A stretch of DNA of 64,000 nt from Mesorhizobium erdmanii USDA 3471 (GTDB lineage Bacteria > Pseudomonadota > Alphaproteobacteria > Rhizobiales > Rhizobiaceae). Shown here one piece after another: positions 46,481 through 56,188 of the stretch. Under the pieces are notes generated by a model. It did no database searches and was not told where the DNA came from. It saw nothing but the letters and a program-made list of their open reading frames with translations. Both the position numbers and the translations under genes were made by a program. The stretch is taken from contig NZ_AXAE01000011.1 in NCBI RefSeq assembly GCF_000472705.1, forward strand, positions 124,001-188,000, read 5' to 3'. Within the stretch, counting starts at the first letter, position 1. Every line of letters begins with the position of its first letter.

Positions 46481-46751
46481 TCGACTCACCCAAACTGCCC
46501 CAAATTTGGCGCCTATATATTCGCCGCCCGACGCCTGCACAAGCGCAATCGGCCACCGACTCACGCAATTGTTAAGGTGCCCCAGCGGCACTCGTTGCAG
46601 CGAGATGATGCTGATTCGGTACGGAAAGTGCCGCCTTTGCACGATGTCTCGTGCCTGATTCGTTGCGCGGAAGAAGACGGACCATTGTGCGCAACGCCCT
46701 TCTCGTGACTAATCGCGGCGCGGCTTCGGCCTCGGCATGATTGGAGGTTGG

Positions 46752-47255
46752 GTGAGCAGGCTCTATCTGTTGCGACACGCCAAGGCCGGCTGGGCACTGC
46801 CCGGCATGCGCGATTTCGATCGCCCGCTCGACGCCTCCGGCCGCGCCGATGCCGAGATCATGGGCACGGCCATGCGGTCGCGCGGCTATGTACCAGACCT
46901 GACATTGTGCTCCAACGCCAGGCGCGCCAGGGAAACGCTCGAGGGCCTGGCCGGCCAGACCGACACTGGCAAGGTGCTGTTTTTCGACACGCTCTATAGC
47001 GAAGACGCGGCCGGCTATCTCCGCCTTATCCAGGAACATGGCGGGCCGGGCTCCCTGCTGGTCATCGGCCACAACCCGATGACGGAAGATCTTGCCATGG
47101 CGGTCGCGGGCGATGGCGACGAAACGGCGCGTGCCATGCTCAACCATGGGTTCCCGACCTCGGGCCTGGCGGTCGTGCGCTTTTTGGACGATCTGGCCAA
47201 AGCGGCCCAGGACGCGGGGTATCTCGAAGCTTTTCTGACACCGGCCGATCTTTGA
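46752..47255 (+). CDS. Phosphohistidine phosphatase SixA-like
   Basis: 167 residues from a GTG at 46752, chosen because GGAGG lies five bases upstream; the ATG at 46737 would place it inside the gene. The histidine phosphatase motif LLRHAK has H9 as nucleophile, and the second catalytic histidine is in VIGHNPM. SixA removes phosphate from histidine phosphotransfer domains. 75 bases upstream of the YcjX gene, same strand. Confidence 0.9.
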   Translation: MSRLYLLRHAKAGWALPGMRDFDRPLDASGRADAEIMGTAMRSRGYVPDLTLCSNARRARETLEGLAGQTDTGKVLFFDTLYSEDAAGYLRLIQEHGGPGSLLVIGHNPMTEDLAMAVAGDGDETARAMLNHGFPTSGLAVVRFLDDLAKAAQDAGYLEAFLTPADL

Positions 47256-47330
47256 TACCGGTTTCGGCGCCATTTCAAAGCCGGATTGCAGAACCTATAT
47301 CGGACGGACGCAAGCCCGAGAGATCACATT

Positions 47331-48806
47331 TTGGCATCATCGCTGACCACCTTGACCGACGAGGCAAGAATTGCCCTCGATACCCTGTCGGGACGTGCGA
47401 CTGGGCTTTTTTCTCCTTCGCTGCGATTGGGCGTTACCGGCCTTTCACGCGCAGGCAAGACGGTGTTCATCTCCGCGCTGGTCCACAATCTGATCCACGG
47501 CGGCCGCCTGCCGCTGTTCGAGGCCCAGAAATCCGGGCGTATCGCGCGGGCCTTTCTTGAAGAGCAGCCTGACGACGCCGTGCCGCGCTTCCAGTACGAG
47601 GACCACATCGCCGCATTGGTCAATGACCGCGCCTGGCCCGATTCGACGCGCGCCATTTCGGAACTGCGGCTGACCATCGAATATGAGTCGGCCTCCGGCT
47701 GGAGCCGCATGTTCTCATCAGGCAAACTGTCGGTCGACATCGTCGACTACCCCGGCGAATGGCTGCTCGACTTGCCGCTGCTCGGCAAATCCTTCGCCGA
47801 TTTTTCACGCGAGGCGATCGAGATGGCTGCTCTGCCGGTGCGCGAGGATCTTTCGCGGGCCTGGCGGGCGATCTCGGCGGAAATCGACCCGAACGCCGAC
47901 GCCGACGAGATGACGGCACGCCGCCTGGCAGAAAGTTTCGCCGCCTATCTCAAGGCCTGCAAGCTGGACGAGCGCGCGCTTTCGACCCTGCCGCCCGGCC
48001 GCTTTCTGATGCCTGGCGATCTCGAAGGTTCGCCAGCACTGACCTTCGCGCCGCTGGCCGGCCTCGACAGGCGTCCGCGCCCGGGATCGCTGCACGCCAT
48101 GATGGAGAGGCGTTACGAGGCCTACAAGACGCACGTCGTGAAACCTTTCTTCCGCGAACACATCACCCGCCTCGATCGCCAGATCGTGCTGATCGATGCC
48201 ATGCAGGCGCTGAACGCAGGCCCCGGCGCCATGGCTGACCTCGAGCGCGCCGTGACCGAAATCCTCAGCTGTTTCCGCCCCGGCCGTGGCAGTTTTCTCA
48301 CCGACCTTTTTTCGCGGCGCATCGATCGCATCCTGGTCGCCGCCACCAAGGCCGATCACCTGCACCACGAAAGCCATGACCGGTTGCAGGCGATCGTTCG
48401 GCGGCTGGCCGACCGCGCCGTGGCGCGGGCGAATTTCACCGGCGCCGACGTCGACGTGGTCGCGATGGCGGCGGTGCGTGCAACCCGCGAAGGTACGGTC
48501 AAGCAAGGCCGCGAGACATTGCCTGTTATCATCGGCACGCCGATCGCCGGCGAGAAGATCGACGGTGATACGTTTGACGGAAAGATCGAAACCGCCATAT
48601 TTCCCGGTGACTTACCGGACAAGATTGATGCGGTATTCGACATCTCCGGGCCTGACCACAGACAGGATTCCACGGACCCGGCAATCCGTTTTGTCCGGTT
48701 CCGCCCGCCAAAACTCGAACGCACCGCCGAAGGCGTCACACTGTCGTTGCCGCATATCCGGCTCGATCGTGCCCTGCAGTTCCTGATCGGAGACCATCTG
48801 GCATGA
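47331..48806 (+). CDS. YcjX-family GTPase-like protein (DUF463)
   Basis: 491 residues from a TTG at 47331; another TTG at 47286 would add 15 residues and no ATG is available upstream of the conserved core. The P-loop is GLSRAGKT. Other landmarks are DIVDYPGEWLLDLPLL (switch-like) and LVAATKADHLHHE (base recognition). It is a stress-associated predicted GTPase with unknown target. Overlaps the YcjF-like gene by four bases. Confidence 0.9.
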   Translation: MASSLTTLTDEARIALDTLSGRATGLFSPSLRLGVTGLSRAGKTVFISALVHNLIHGGRLPLFEAQKSGRIARAFLEEQPDDAVPRFQYEDHIAALVNDRAWPDSTRAISELRLTIEYESASGWSRMFSSGKLSVDIVDYPGEWLLDLPLLGKSFADFSREAIEMAALPVREDLSRAWRAISAEIDPNADADEMTARRLAESFAAYLKACKLDERALSTLPPGRFLMPGDLEGSPALTFAPLAGLDRRPRPGSLHAMMERRYEAYKTHVVKPFFREHITRLDRQIVLIDAMQALNAGPGAMADLERAVTEILSCFRPGRGSFLTDLFSRRIDRILVAATKADHLHHESHDRLQAIVRRLADRAVARANFTGADVDVVAMAAVRATREGTVKQGRETLPVIIGTPIAGEKIDGDTFDGKIETAIFPGDLPDKIDAVFDISGPDHRQDSTDPAIRFVRFRPPKLERTAEGVTLSLPHIRLDRALQFLIGDHLA

Positions 48807-49888
48807 TCGCGCCCCGCAAACCGGCGGCATTCCGCATCGAGCCGGAAGCCGCGCCAACGCACGAGGCGCCAAAGGCGCGCCAGGTCGAGCTTTCGCGCAA
48901 ACCGCGCGTGCTTAAGGCCGATGCCGCGCTGGTCATACCGACGGAGGTCGACGTTTTCGACGAACCGGACATCATAGCCGCCGAACCGCCGCCGGCGATC
49001 GCCCCCAGGAAACGCTCGCTGTTCGGCAGCATCTTCTTTGGCGCCCTTGGCGTCCTGGTTTCGCTGGCTGTCGGCCTGTGGACCGATCAGCTGATACGCG
49101 ACCTCTTCGCCCGCGCCGAATGGCTGGGCTGGCTGGCCGCCGGCATGGCTGTCATTGCCGTGCTCGCGCTTCTGGTGATCCTGATTCGTGAGTTCCTGGC
49201 GATCGCGCGCCTCGCCGAGGTCGAAAAACTGCAGAAGCGGGCGCTCGATGCCATGGCGCGTGACGATCCCAAGGCGGCACGATCGGTGGTCGACGAGCTT
49301 TCGGCTTTCGTTGCCGCCAAGCCGGAAACCGCGGCCGGCCGGCGCGCGCTTGCCGAACTGCGCGGCGAGATCATCGACGGCGGCAATCTGGTGCGCCTGG
49401 CCGAAGCGGAAATTCTCGGCCCCCTGGATGCAAGGGCCAAGGTGATGATTCTCGAGGCCGCCAAACGCGTCTCGCTGGTGACGGCGGTCAGTCCGCGCGC
49501 GCTGGTCGATGTCGCCTATGTCGTGTTCGAGGCCGGACGCCTCATTCGCCGCCTGTCGGAACTCTATGGCGGACGCCCGGGAACGCTGGGTTTCTTCCGC
49601 CTGGCGCGCAGCGTGCTGGCGCATCTGGCGGTCACCGGTTCGATCGCCGTCGGCGACAGTTTCGTGCAGCAGATCGTTGGCCATGGCCTGGCGGCACGAC
49701 TTTCGGCCAAGCTTGGCGAGGGCGTCGTCAACGGCATGATGACGGCGCGCATCGGCATCGCGGCGATGGAAACGGCGCGCCCCCTGCCCTTCAGCGCCGC
49801 GAAGCGCCCAGGGCTCGGCGATTTCCTCTCGGCATTGACATCATTTGCATCGAAGAAGGACACCGAAACGGCCGGCCCCGGCAAATAG
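48803..49888 (+). CDS. YcjF-family membrane protein (DUF697, TIGR01620)
   Basis: 361 residues. A proline-rich cytoplasmic N-terminus (1-70) is followed by two membrane helices (about 73-93 and 100-125) and a DUF697 region with SLVTAVSPRALVDVAYVVFEAGRLIRRLSELYGGRPG. Coupled by ATGA to the YcjX gene as in many Proteobacteria, so the two likely work as a pair at the membrane. Confidence 0.9.
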   Translation: MIAPRKPAAFRIEPEAAPTHEAPKARQVELSRKPRVLKADAALVIPTEVDVFDEPDIIAAEPPPAIAPRKRSLFGSIFFGALGVLVSLAVGLWTDQLIRDLFARAEWLGWLAAGMAVIAVLALLVILIREFLAIARLAEVEKLQKRALDAMARDDPKAARSVVDELSAFVAAKPETAAGRRALAELRGEIIDGGNLVRLAEAEILGPLDARAKVMILEAAKRVSLVTAVSPRALVDVAYVVFEAGRLIRRLSELYGGRPGTLGFFRLARSVLAHLAVTGSIAVGDSFVQQIVGHGLAARLSAKLGEGVVNGMMTARIGIAAMETARPLPFSAAKRPGLGDFLSALTSFASKKDTETAGPGK

Positions 49889-50011
49889 CGTGTTACTCTT
49901 CGGGACGGCAACGGAATTGCGGTTTCAAGGCATCGCAGTGACGAAGCATTAACCAATATTCTTCATGGTCAGACCGGTTCCAAACAGCCTCTTTGTTGCC
50001 GGGTGTCGTCG

Positions 50012-50563
50012 ATGAAAAGTGTAATTCTGTCCAGCGCCCTGCCCGTGGCGCTCGCGATCACAACAGTCGTCGCTGTCGCCTCGCGAGCTTCCGCCACAGA
50101 GCCGGACAAGCAGTTCTTCCAGTCGGCCGAAGGCAAATGGGTCGGCCCTGGCGAAATCGTCGCCGGCAAGTACAAGGGCACGAAATTCAATTGCAGCTTC
50201 ACCGGCTCCACGCCGGACGGCAAGATGGGCATGTCGCTGGACGGCGGCTGCCGGGTCGGCGTGTTCACCCAGCAGATGTCGGCCAAGATCGAGCGCAAGG
50301 GCCGGGATTACAAAGGTTCCTTCATGGGTGGCGCTGACGGCGCCGGCCTCGATATCATCGGCGGCAACGTCGTCGATGCCCGCAAGGTCGTCTTCACCAT
50401 CAACCGCAACCAGTTGCGCGGCGTCATGCAGGCCCGCATTCCCGACGACAATTCGATGACGGTGACGGTTGCCGTGCGTGTCCAGGACCAGTTGGTGCCG
50501 GTCATCGGCATGAGCCTGAAGCGCGTCGACGCCGTCGAAGTCGGCTCCATCGCGCCGAACTGA
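50012..50563 (+). CDS. Periplasmic hypothetical protein
   Basis: 183 residues from the ATG at 50012; a GTG three codons earlier is possible. Signal peptide to ASA near residue 29. The mature part is beta-rich with two cysteines (FNCSFTG, GGCRVG) and segments GKWVGPGEIVAGKYKGTKF and VQDQLVPVIGMSLKRV. Looks like a small conserved rhizobial envelope protein; function unknown. Confidence 0.72.
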   Translation: MKSVILSSALPVALAITTVVAVASRASATEPDKQFFQSAEGKWVGPGEIVAGKYKGTKFNCSFTGSTPDGKMGMSLDGGCRVGVFTQQMSAKIERKGRDYKGSFMGGADGAGLDIIGGNVVDARKVVFTINRNQLRGVMQARIPDDNSMTVTVAVRVQDQLVPVIGMSLKRVDAVEVGSIAPN

Positions 50564-50608
50564 GCGCGTTATCGCGCCTACCCTGACACTATCCCTTAAA
50601 AGCAAAGA

Positions 50609-50636
50609 GGCGGCGGCCCATCGCCACCGCCTCCTT
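50609..50636 (-). terminator. Probable terminator of the small lipoprotein-like gene
   Basis: GAGGCGG...CCGCCTC arms around a GC-rich loop just past the stop of the 50656-50922 gene; on the minus strand TTTGCTTTT follows. Confidence 0.6.
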
Positions 50637-50655
50637 GAACCCTTCGAGCCGGACG

Positions 50656-50922
50656 TCAGCCCTTGATGGCGGCCGTCACCTCGTCATACGCCTTGCAGGC
50701 GTCGGCAAGAGTCGTGGTGCCTTGGTACTTGGTTGTCACCGCCTGGACCTTGGCGGTCAGGTCAGCGGCCTTGGACGGATCCTTGGTGATCGCTTCCTGC
50801 AGCGCGGCAGCCATCTCCTGCGCCTTCTTGGTCGCGATCTCGGCCGTGCATTCCGGCGCCTTCGAACAGGCCGAACCGGCAAGCACCGCCAGGCCGACGG
50901 CAACAAGCAAAAACTTCTTCAT
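50656..50922 (-). CDS. Small exported helical protein, possible lipoprotein
   Basis: 88 residues. The start at 50922 (MKKFLLVAVG) is preferred because GAGGAG lies nine bases upstream; the ATG at 50931 directly abuts it. The signal region ends LAGSACSK: the cysteine could be lipidated but the -3 residue is unusual, so signal peptidase I cleavage is possible. The mature part is helical with two more cysteines (PECTAEIA, ADACKAYD). Function unknown. Confidence 0.7.
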   Translation of the reverse strand: MKKFLLVAVGLAVLAGSACSKAPECTAEIATKKAQEMAAALQEAITKDPSKAADLTAKVQAVTTKYQGTTTLADACKAYDEVTAAIKG

Positions 50923-51103
50923 GTCAGTCATCTCCTCAAAAGGGCTCGACTTGATCGTCGCTCACCCTCCAATGGCCGAAGCCGAGCGTGCTCTAACCCT
51001 CGATTGTGGCAAGATGCAACGCGTTGCCGACGTCAACTTGTGTAACGTGCCTGCAACGTCGCCGACCGCCGGATTTGGGCTGCGGTGTCAGCGGCGGCAA
51101 AGC

Positions 51104-52339
51104 TCAGTTGCGCGGCTGTAGCAGCGCCAAGACGGCTGTCGATGCAGCAAGGATGGCGGTCACGGTCAAAGGCGCTGTGGGGCCGTAAGTGTCCACAACA
51201 TAGCCGCCGACAACCGCGCCGGTGGTGATGGCGACCTGAAAAGAAGCGACCATCAGGCTGCCCGCTGCTTCCAGCGCGTCAGGCGCCGCGCGAGACAAAT
51301 TTGTCGGCAGCACCACCGGCGCCATGCCGAAGGCGAAGCCCCAAAGCGTGGCGAAGCCGAAGGCAACGCCGATGTGCACGCCCCAAAGCACCAATGCCAG
51401 CGCCGCGAACGCCATCAATGCGGCGGTGACCACGAGGGCCACGTGGATATTGGCGTCGGCCATGCGGCCACCAGCAATGTTGCCGATCACCGCGGCAATG
51501 CCAAATCCGAGCAATGCCAGCGCGATTGGCCCGGTCGCAAGGTGCGTCACATGTTCGAGAAAGGGACGCACATAGACCGACCCGGCGAAATGACCGGTCA
51601 TCAGCAAAAGGATGGCAAGCATGCCGAGTTGAATGCCACGCCGCCGCGTGAGCCGAAAGACATCTGCAAGACTATTGCTTGCCGTTGCAGGCAAGGTCGG
51701 CAGGCTAAGCAACTGCAGCAGCATGGCAAGCAAGGCCAAACCCGCCGTCATGGCCATGGCGCTCCGCCAGCCCAGCCAGTCGCTGATCAACGCGCCCATC
51801 GACGGTGCGGCGATGGTGGCGAGCGAGACGCCGAGGGTGACGATCGCCATGCCCCGCCCCGTCGCATTGGCGCCAACAAGCCTCGCCACGACGGCAACCG
51901 AAAGCGCCCAGAACGCGCTGAGCGCGATCCCCAGCCCGGCCCGGCCTAACAACAGCAGCCAGAAATTGGATGCTAACGCCGCCAGAATGTTGGAACCGAC
52001 CGCCAAGGCCATGAGGCCAACCAGCACCGTCTTGCGATTCAATCGGCCGATGAGAACATTGCTCAACATGGCCGTGACGGCGCCGACGGAAGCCGTAGCG
52101 GTGACGACCTGTCCAGCCGTTCCCTCGCTGATGCCGAGATCGCGCGCCATTGGCGTCAACAGACCTGCCGGCAGAAATTCAGCTGACACCAGGGCAAAGC
52201 TGGTGGCGGCCAATGAGATGACTGCGAACCACGTGGTTGCGCTCCACTTGGCCGGTGCGACGGCATCAAGGTCTATCGCCGCGTCTTCAAGCTGTAATGT
52301 TGTGTCTGTCACGGGAGTATCTCCAAAGGTTGGAGACAT
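51104..52339 (-). CDS. MFS transporter (DHA1/AraJ-like exporter)
   Basis: 411 residues with 12 membrane helices after a 35-residue polar N-terminus. DHA1-type features: SAEFLPAGLLTPMARDLGISEGTAGQ and the motif-A region LIGRLNRKTVLVGLM. Similar to arabinose/purine-ribonucleoside/drug exporters such as AraJ and NepI. It lies 32 bases downstream of an AraC regulator on the same strand, which likely controls it. Confidence 0.88.
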   Translation of the reverse strand: MSPTFGDTPVTDTTLQLEDAAIDLDAVAPAKWSATTWFAVISLAATSFALVSAEFLPAGLLTPMARDLGISEGTAGQVVTATASVGAVTAMLSNVLIGRLNRKTVLVGLMALAVGSNILAALASNFWLLLLGRAGLGIALSAFWALSVAVVARLVGANATGRGMAIVTLGVSLATIAAPSMGALISDWLGWRSAMAMTAGLALLAMLLQLLSLPTLPATASNSLADVFRLTRRRGIQLGMLAILLLMTGHFAGSVYVRPFLEHVTHLATGPIALALLGFGIAAVIGNIAGGRMADANIHVALVVTAALMAFAALALVLWGVHIGVAFGFATLWGFAFGMAPVVLPTNLSRAAPDALEAAGSLMVASFQVAITTGAVVGGYVVDTYGPTAPLTVTAILAASTAVLALLQPRN

Positions 52340-52371
52340 TCATAGACGAGTCCTTCCGGATGATATGTATC

Positions 52372-53361
52372 TCAAAATCCGAAATTCATGTCCATTCGTC
52401 CGGGACTTGTGCGGCGCACAACACCCGGCGAGACATTGGTGATGCGCTTGAACGCGCGAGCGAAGGATGCCTCGGAATCATAGCCCAAGCGGGTAGCAAC
52501 TTCGGCCACCGACAAGCCGTTTTGCCCCAACAACTCGCGGGCAAGCTGCATGCGCAGGCGGGCGAGATAGCGTGCCGCGCCTTCTCCCAATACGGCGCTG
52601 AAGCGCTCCGCGAAAATCGAGCGCGATTGACCTGCCAGCCCGGCGAGGCTTTCCAGGGTCCAGTTATGGCCGGGGTCTCGGTGCATGGCTGCCAGAGCGC
52701 GGCCAATATGGGGGTCGCGGATGGCAGCAAGCCAACCGGTGGTCGAAGCGCCCGTGCAATTGACCCAGCAGCGAATAAGCCGGGCTGTCAGCAGGTCCGC
52801 CATACGCGACAGAATCGTGGCGCTACCCATCTGCGGCTGCGCGGCCTCCGCGGTCATGGCCGCCAGCAAAGGACCAACGACCGGATCATTGCCGGCAACG
52901 TCGCAACCCTTGATGATAGGCGGCATCAACGTGATCAATGGGTTAAGCGCACAGGCGCCCAAGGCCATGGAGCCGCAGAAAAGCGTGCTTGTCGCGCCAG
53001 TGCCTTCCCGCACCACTTCGCAGACGTTGCTCCCCAATTTGGTCACCTGACAATCATCGAGCGAGCCGCCTGCAACGTCCGGCGCGCTGGCCAGCCGATG
53101 GGCAATGCCTTGCGGCAGCAGCACCAGATCGCCATCGCGCAACTCCTGCCATCCCTGCGCTTCGGTGTGGATCCAGCATGGACCCTGACCTACAAAGTGA
53201 AAACGAAGGAGGGGTTGTTCAGGAAAAGCGATACTCCATGGGTGGCGGAGCTCGCAGCGGCCATAGTTGACGCCACTCAAGCGAAAGTCTTGTAGGACTT
53301 CGCTGAGCGCGTCCATTGGAATATGGTGCGCCGAGGACGGTCGGGACGAATAGTCAGACAT
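52372..53361 (-). CDS. AraC-family regulator with cupin sensor
   Basis: 329 residues from the ATG at 53361. The N-terminal cupin_6 domain (about 20-200) includes LRDGDLVLLPQGIAHRLAS. The C-terminal HTH_18 pair is LESLAGLAGQSRSIFAERF and VAEVATRLGYDSEASFARAFKR. This type typically controls the adjacent exporter gene, here the MFS transporter just downstream. Divergent from the Kef antiporter. Confidence 0.9.
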   Translation of the reverse strand: MSDYSSRPSSAHHIPMDALSEVLQDFRLSGVNYGRCELRHPWSIAFPEQPLLRFHFVGQGPCWIHTEAQGWQELRDGDLVLLPQGIAHRLASAPDVAGGSLDDCQVTKLGSNVCEVVREGTGATSTLFCGSMALGACALNPLITLMPPIIKGCDVAGNDPVVGPLLAAMTAEAAQPQMGSATILSRMADLLTARLIRCWVNCTGASTTGWLAAIRDPHIGRALAAMHRDPGHNWTLESLAGLAGQSRSIFAERFSAVLGEGAARYLARLRMQLARELLGQNGLSVAEVATRLGYDSEASFARAFKRITNVSPGVVRRTSPGRMDMNFGF

Positions 53362-53522
53362 CCTGCCCGTATAGATACCAATCGTCCGACAGGCAAGCGA
53401 AGACCGTTGTTCCACAAGAGGAATCGCTTCAACGGCACCCTACCCGTCCTGGCAGGTTCCCCGCCCTTGCCTCTCGCTCCAACAGCATGCAAGGAGTGAT
53501 GTCGGACACAGGGACAAGAGGC

Positions 53523-55358
53523 ATGGCAGCGGAAGCATCAGGCAGCGATCTCATTCAGGTGGTGGCGCTGCTTGCCGCGGGCGTCGTCGCCGTTCCGATC
53601 TTCAAACGCATGGGCCTCGGCTCGATCCTGGGCTATCTGGCCGCCGGCGTGGTGATCGGCCCGTTCGGCATCGGCGTCTTTTCCGAATCGGGGGCCATCC
53701 TCCATGTCGCCGAACTCGGCGTCGTCATGTTCCTGTTCATCATCGGACTGGAAATGCAGCCGTCGCGGCTTTGGGGCCTGCGTCGCGAAATCTTCGGGCT
53801 TGGAGCGCTGCAAGTCGGCGTCTGCGCGGTGCTGTTGACCGGTGTCGGTGTGGCCGGAGGCTTTCCCATCTCGCAATCCTTCGTCGCCGGGGCCGGTTTC
53901 GTGCTGACGTCGACGGCGATCGTCATGCAGCTTCTCGAGGAACGCGGCGAGATCGCCTCGCCGAAAGGCCAGCGCATCGTCTCCATCCTGCTGCTGGAGG
54001 ATCTGGCCATCGTGCCGCTGCTGGCCCTGATCGCGTTCCTGGCGCCGGGCGGCGCCGATACCAGCCTGTCGGAAAGGCTGACCGAGGTCGGCATCGGCCT
54101 CGCCGCGATCGTCGGACTGGTGTTGGCCGGACGCTATCTGCTCAATCCATTCTTCCGCATCCTGGCGGATGCCCGTGCCCGTGAGGTGATGACGGCCGCA
54201 GCACTTCTGGTCGTGCTCGGGTCGGCGCTCGCCATGCAACTCAGCGGCCTGTCGATGGCGATGGGCGCCTTCCTGGCTGGCGTTCTCTTGTCCGAATCGA
54301 CCTTCCGCCATCAGTTGGAGGCCGACATCGAGCCCTTCCGCGGCATCCTGCTCGGTCTGTTCTTCCTGGCGGTCGGCATGTCGCTCGACCTGCATGTGGT
54401 GGCGGCGAACTGGAGACTGATCGCCATCTATGTCGTCGCCTACATGGTGATGAAGGCGGTTGGCATCTACATCGTCGCGCGCGTCCTCAAGACCGGCCAT
54501 CGCGAAGCGCTGGAACGCGCGGTCTTCATGGCGCAGGGCGGCGAATTCGCCTTCGTCCTCTACTCCGCCGCCGCGGCCGTCGGCATCATCGACAGCCAGG
54601 CCAATGCGACACTGACGGCGATCGTCATCATCTCCATGGTGCTGACGCCGTTGGCGATCATCGGCTTGCGCTATGTCACCCCGCGCGACGAACAGTCGCT
54701 CGACGGGGTCGATGTCGCCGACGGCCTGACCGGCAGCGTCCTGATCATCGGTTTCGGCCGCTTCGGCCAGATCGCCAGCCAGCCGCTGCTGCTGCGCGGC
54801 ATCGACGTCTCGATCATCGACAATGATGTCGAGATGATCCAGGCGGCCGCCGATTTCGGCTTCAAGGTCTACTATGGCGACGGCACGCGGCTGGATATCC
54901 TGCACGCCGCCGGCGCCGGTCGGGCACGCGCCGTGCTGATCTGCGTCGACAAGGCCGATGTCGCCGTTCGCATCGCCCAGCTGGTCAAGGCCGAATTTCC
55001 GCTGCTCACCGTGCTGGCCCGGGCTTTCGATCGTGGCACCGCGCTGCAGCTCATTCGTGCCGGCGTCGACTATCAGCTGCGCGAGACCTTCGAATCGGCG
55101 CTGGTTTTCGGCGGCTCGGCCCTGGAATCGCTAGGCGTTGATCCTGAAGACGTGGCCGAAACGATCGAGGACGTCCGGCGTCGCGACACCGACCGTTTCG
55201 AAACCCAGCTCGCCGAAGGCATTCGCGCCGGCCAACGCTTCCTGCGGGGCAATATCGGCACGCCGATTCCGACACCGCTCTCCACGCCACGCCGCCCTGG
55301 TCAGGCCCTCAACGAGGAGACGGCCGGCGTTCTGCACAAGTCCGAAACCGCCGACTGA
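53523..55358 (+). CDS. Kef-type K+/H+ antiporter with RCK (TrkA-N) domain
   Basis: 611 residues from the ATG at 53523 (MAAEASGSDLIQVVALLAAG). ATGs at 53487 and 53499 would add a few residues; AGGGA is best spaced for 53523. A CPA2 antiporter domain (about 8-385, 12-13 helices, LGSILGYLAAGVVIGPFG) is followed by an RCK domain with NAD-binding IIGFGRFGQ. It should expel K+ under electrophile or alkali stress. No KefF/KefG helper is adjacent. Confidence 0.92.
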   Translation: MAAEASGSDLIQVVALLAAGVVAVPIFKRMGLGSILGYLAAGVVIGPFGIGVFSESGAILHVAELGVVMFLFIIGLEMQPSRLWGLRREIFGLGALQVGVCAVLLTGVGVAGGFPISQSFVAGAGFVLTSTAIVMQLLEERGEIASPKGQRIVSILLLEDLAIVPLLALIAFLAPGGADTSLSERLTEVGIGLAAIVGLVLAGRYLLNPFFRILADARAREVMTAAALLVVLGSALAMQLSGLSMAMGAFLAGVLLSESTFRHQLEADIEPFRGILLGLFFLAVGMSLDLHVVAANWRLIAIYVVAYMVMKAVGIYIVARVLKTGHREALERAVFMAQGGEFAFVLYSAAAAVGIIDSQANATLTAIVIISMVLTPLAIIGLRYVTPRDEQSLDGVDVADGLTGSVLIIGFGRFGQIASQPLLLRGIDVSIIDNDVEMIQAAADFGFKVYYGDGTRLDILHAAGAGRARAVLICVDKADVAVRIAQLVKAEFPLLTVLARAFDRGTALQLIRAGVDYQLRETFESALVFGGSALESLGVDPEDVAETIEDVRRRDTDRFETQLAEGIRAGQRFLRGNIGTPIPTPLSTPRRPGQALNEETAGVLHKSETAD

Positions 55359-55372
55359 ACAGGGAATCATGC

Positions 55373-55918
55373 ATGGAATTGGACGCCAAGGCCCTGTCGG
55401 TCACCAAATTCTGGCGTGACGCCGGCGAGGATGCATGGTTCGAGAAGAATGACGCTTTCGATGCCGGTTTCCGCGACCGCTTTCTCGACCTGCATTATGC
55501 CGCCGCGCGGCGCGAATGCGACGACTGGTCCGAACACGCCGAAGGCTCGCTGGCGCTGATGATCCTGCTCGACCAGTTTCCGCGCAATTGTTTTCGCGGC
55601 ACCAGTCACATGTTCGCCACCGACTCGCTGGCGAAGCATTTCGCTCAAAAAGCCGTCGCTGCCGGGCATGATCTGGCGCTGGAGCCCGAACTCCGCGTAT
55701 TCCTGTATTTGCCGTTCGAACACTCTGAAAACCTTGCCGACCAGCACATGTCAGTGGAACTGCACACCGCCAGGGCCGAGTTCAATCTGAAATACGCGCT
55801 GGAACATCTCGACATCATCCAGCGCTTCGGAAGGTTTCCCCACCGCAACAGAATGCTTGGCCGCGAAACCACGGCGACGGAGCAGGCATTTCTCGATGGC
55901 GGCGGGTTTTCGGGCTGA
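55373..55918 (+). CDS. DUF924 family protein
   Basis: 181 residues, helical DUF924 protein: VTKFWRDAGEDAWFEKNDAFD, ALMILLDQFPRNCFRGTSHMFATD, FLYLPFEHSENLADQ. Structures in the family resemble TPR-like bundles; function unknown. Starts 15 bases after the kef stop. Confidence 0.88.
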   Translation: MELDAKALSVTKFWRDAGEDAWFEKNDAFDAGFRDRFLDLHYAAARRECDDWSEHAEGSLALMILLDQFPRNCFRGTSHMFATDSLAKHFAQKAVAAGHDLALEPELRVFLYLPFEHSENLADQHMSVELHTARAEFNLKYALEHLDIIQRFGRFPHRNRMLGRETTATEQAFLDGGGFSG

Positions 55919-55935
55919 TTACAGGGGGCCGAGAA

Positions 55936-56175
55936 ATGGTTGAGTTAGCCGGTCGCAACTACGATGCCATCATCGGGAGCGATGTCCAACGGGACGGCAT
56001 GTATCTGGAGCTTCTCGACCAAGATGGTCGCGTAGTGGGCGAGATTTTCTACTCAGATGTCGCTGGGAAGATGACGGTTACCTTATCTCAGCCTCAAGCG
56101 CCCTTGGACGTGGTTGAATGGATGATTGCCACCGCCAAGATTCGCCTTCCACCAACAGAAGCTGTTGTCGGCTAA
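55936..56175 (+). CDS. Small hypothetical protein
   Basis: 79 residues, soluble and acidic, with alternating strands (YLELLDQDGRVVGEIFYSD, GKMTVTLSQPQAPLDVVEWMI). Codon use is less GC-biased than neighbours, hinting at recent acquisition. A GGGGG run lies upstream of the ATG. Convergent with folK. Function unknown. Confidence 0.6.
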   Translation: MVELAGRNYDAIIGSDVQRDGMYLELLDQDGRVVGEIFYSDVAGKMTVTLSQPQAPLDVVEWMIATAKIRLPPTEAVVG

Positions 56176-56188
56176 CCATACTGGTCCG

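Noticed and set aside
49949..50605. 218-residue minus-strand frame
   Set aside because: It is the antisense shadow of the signal-peptide protein at 50012-50563, which has much better protein features.
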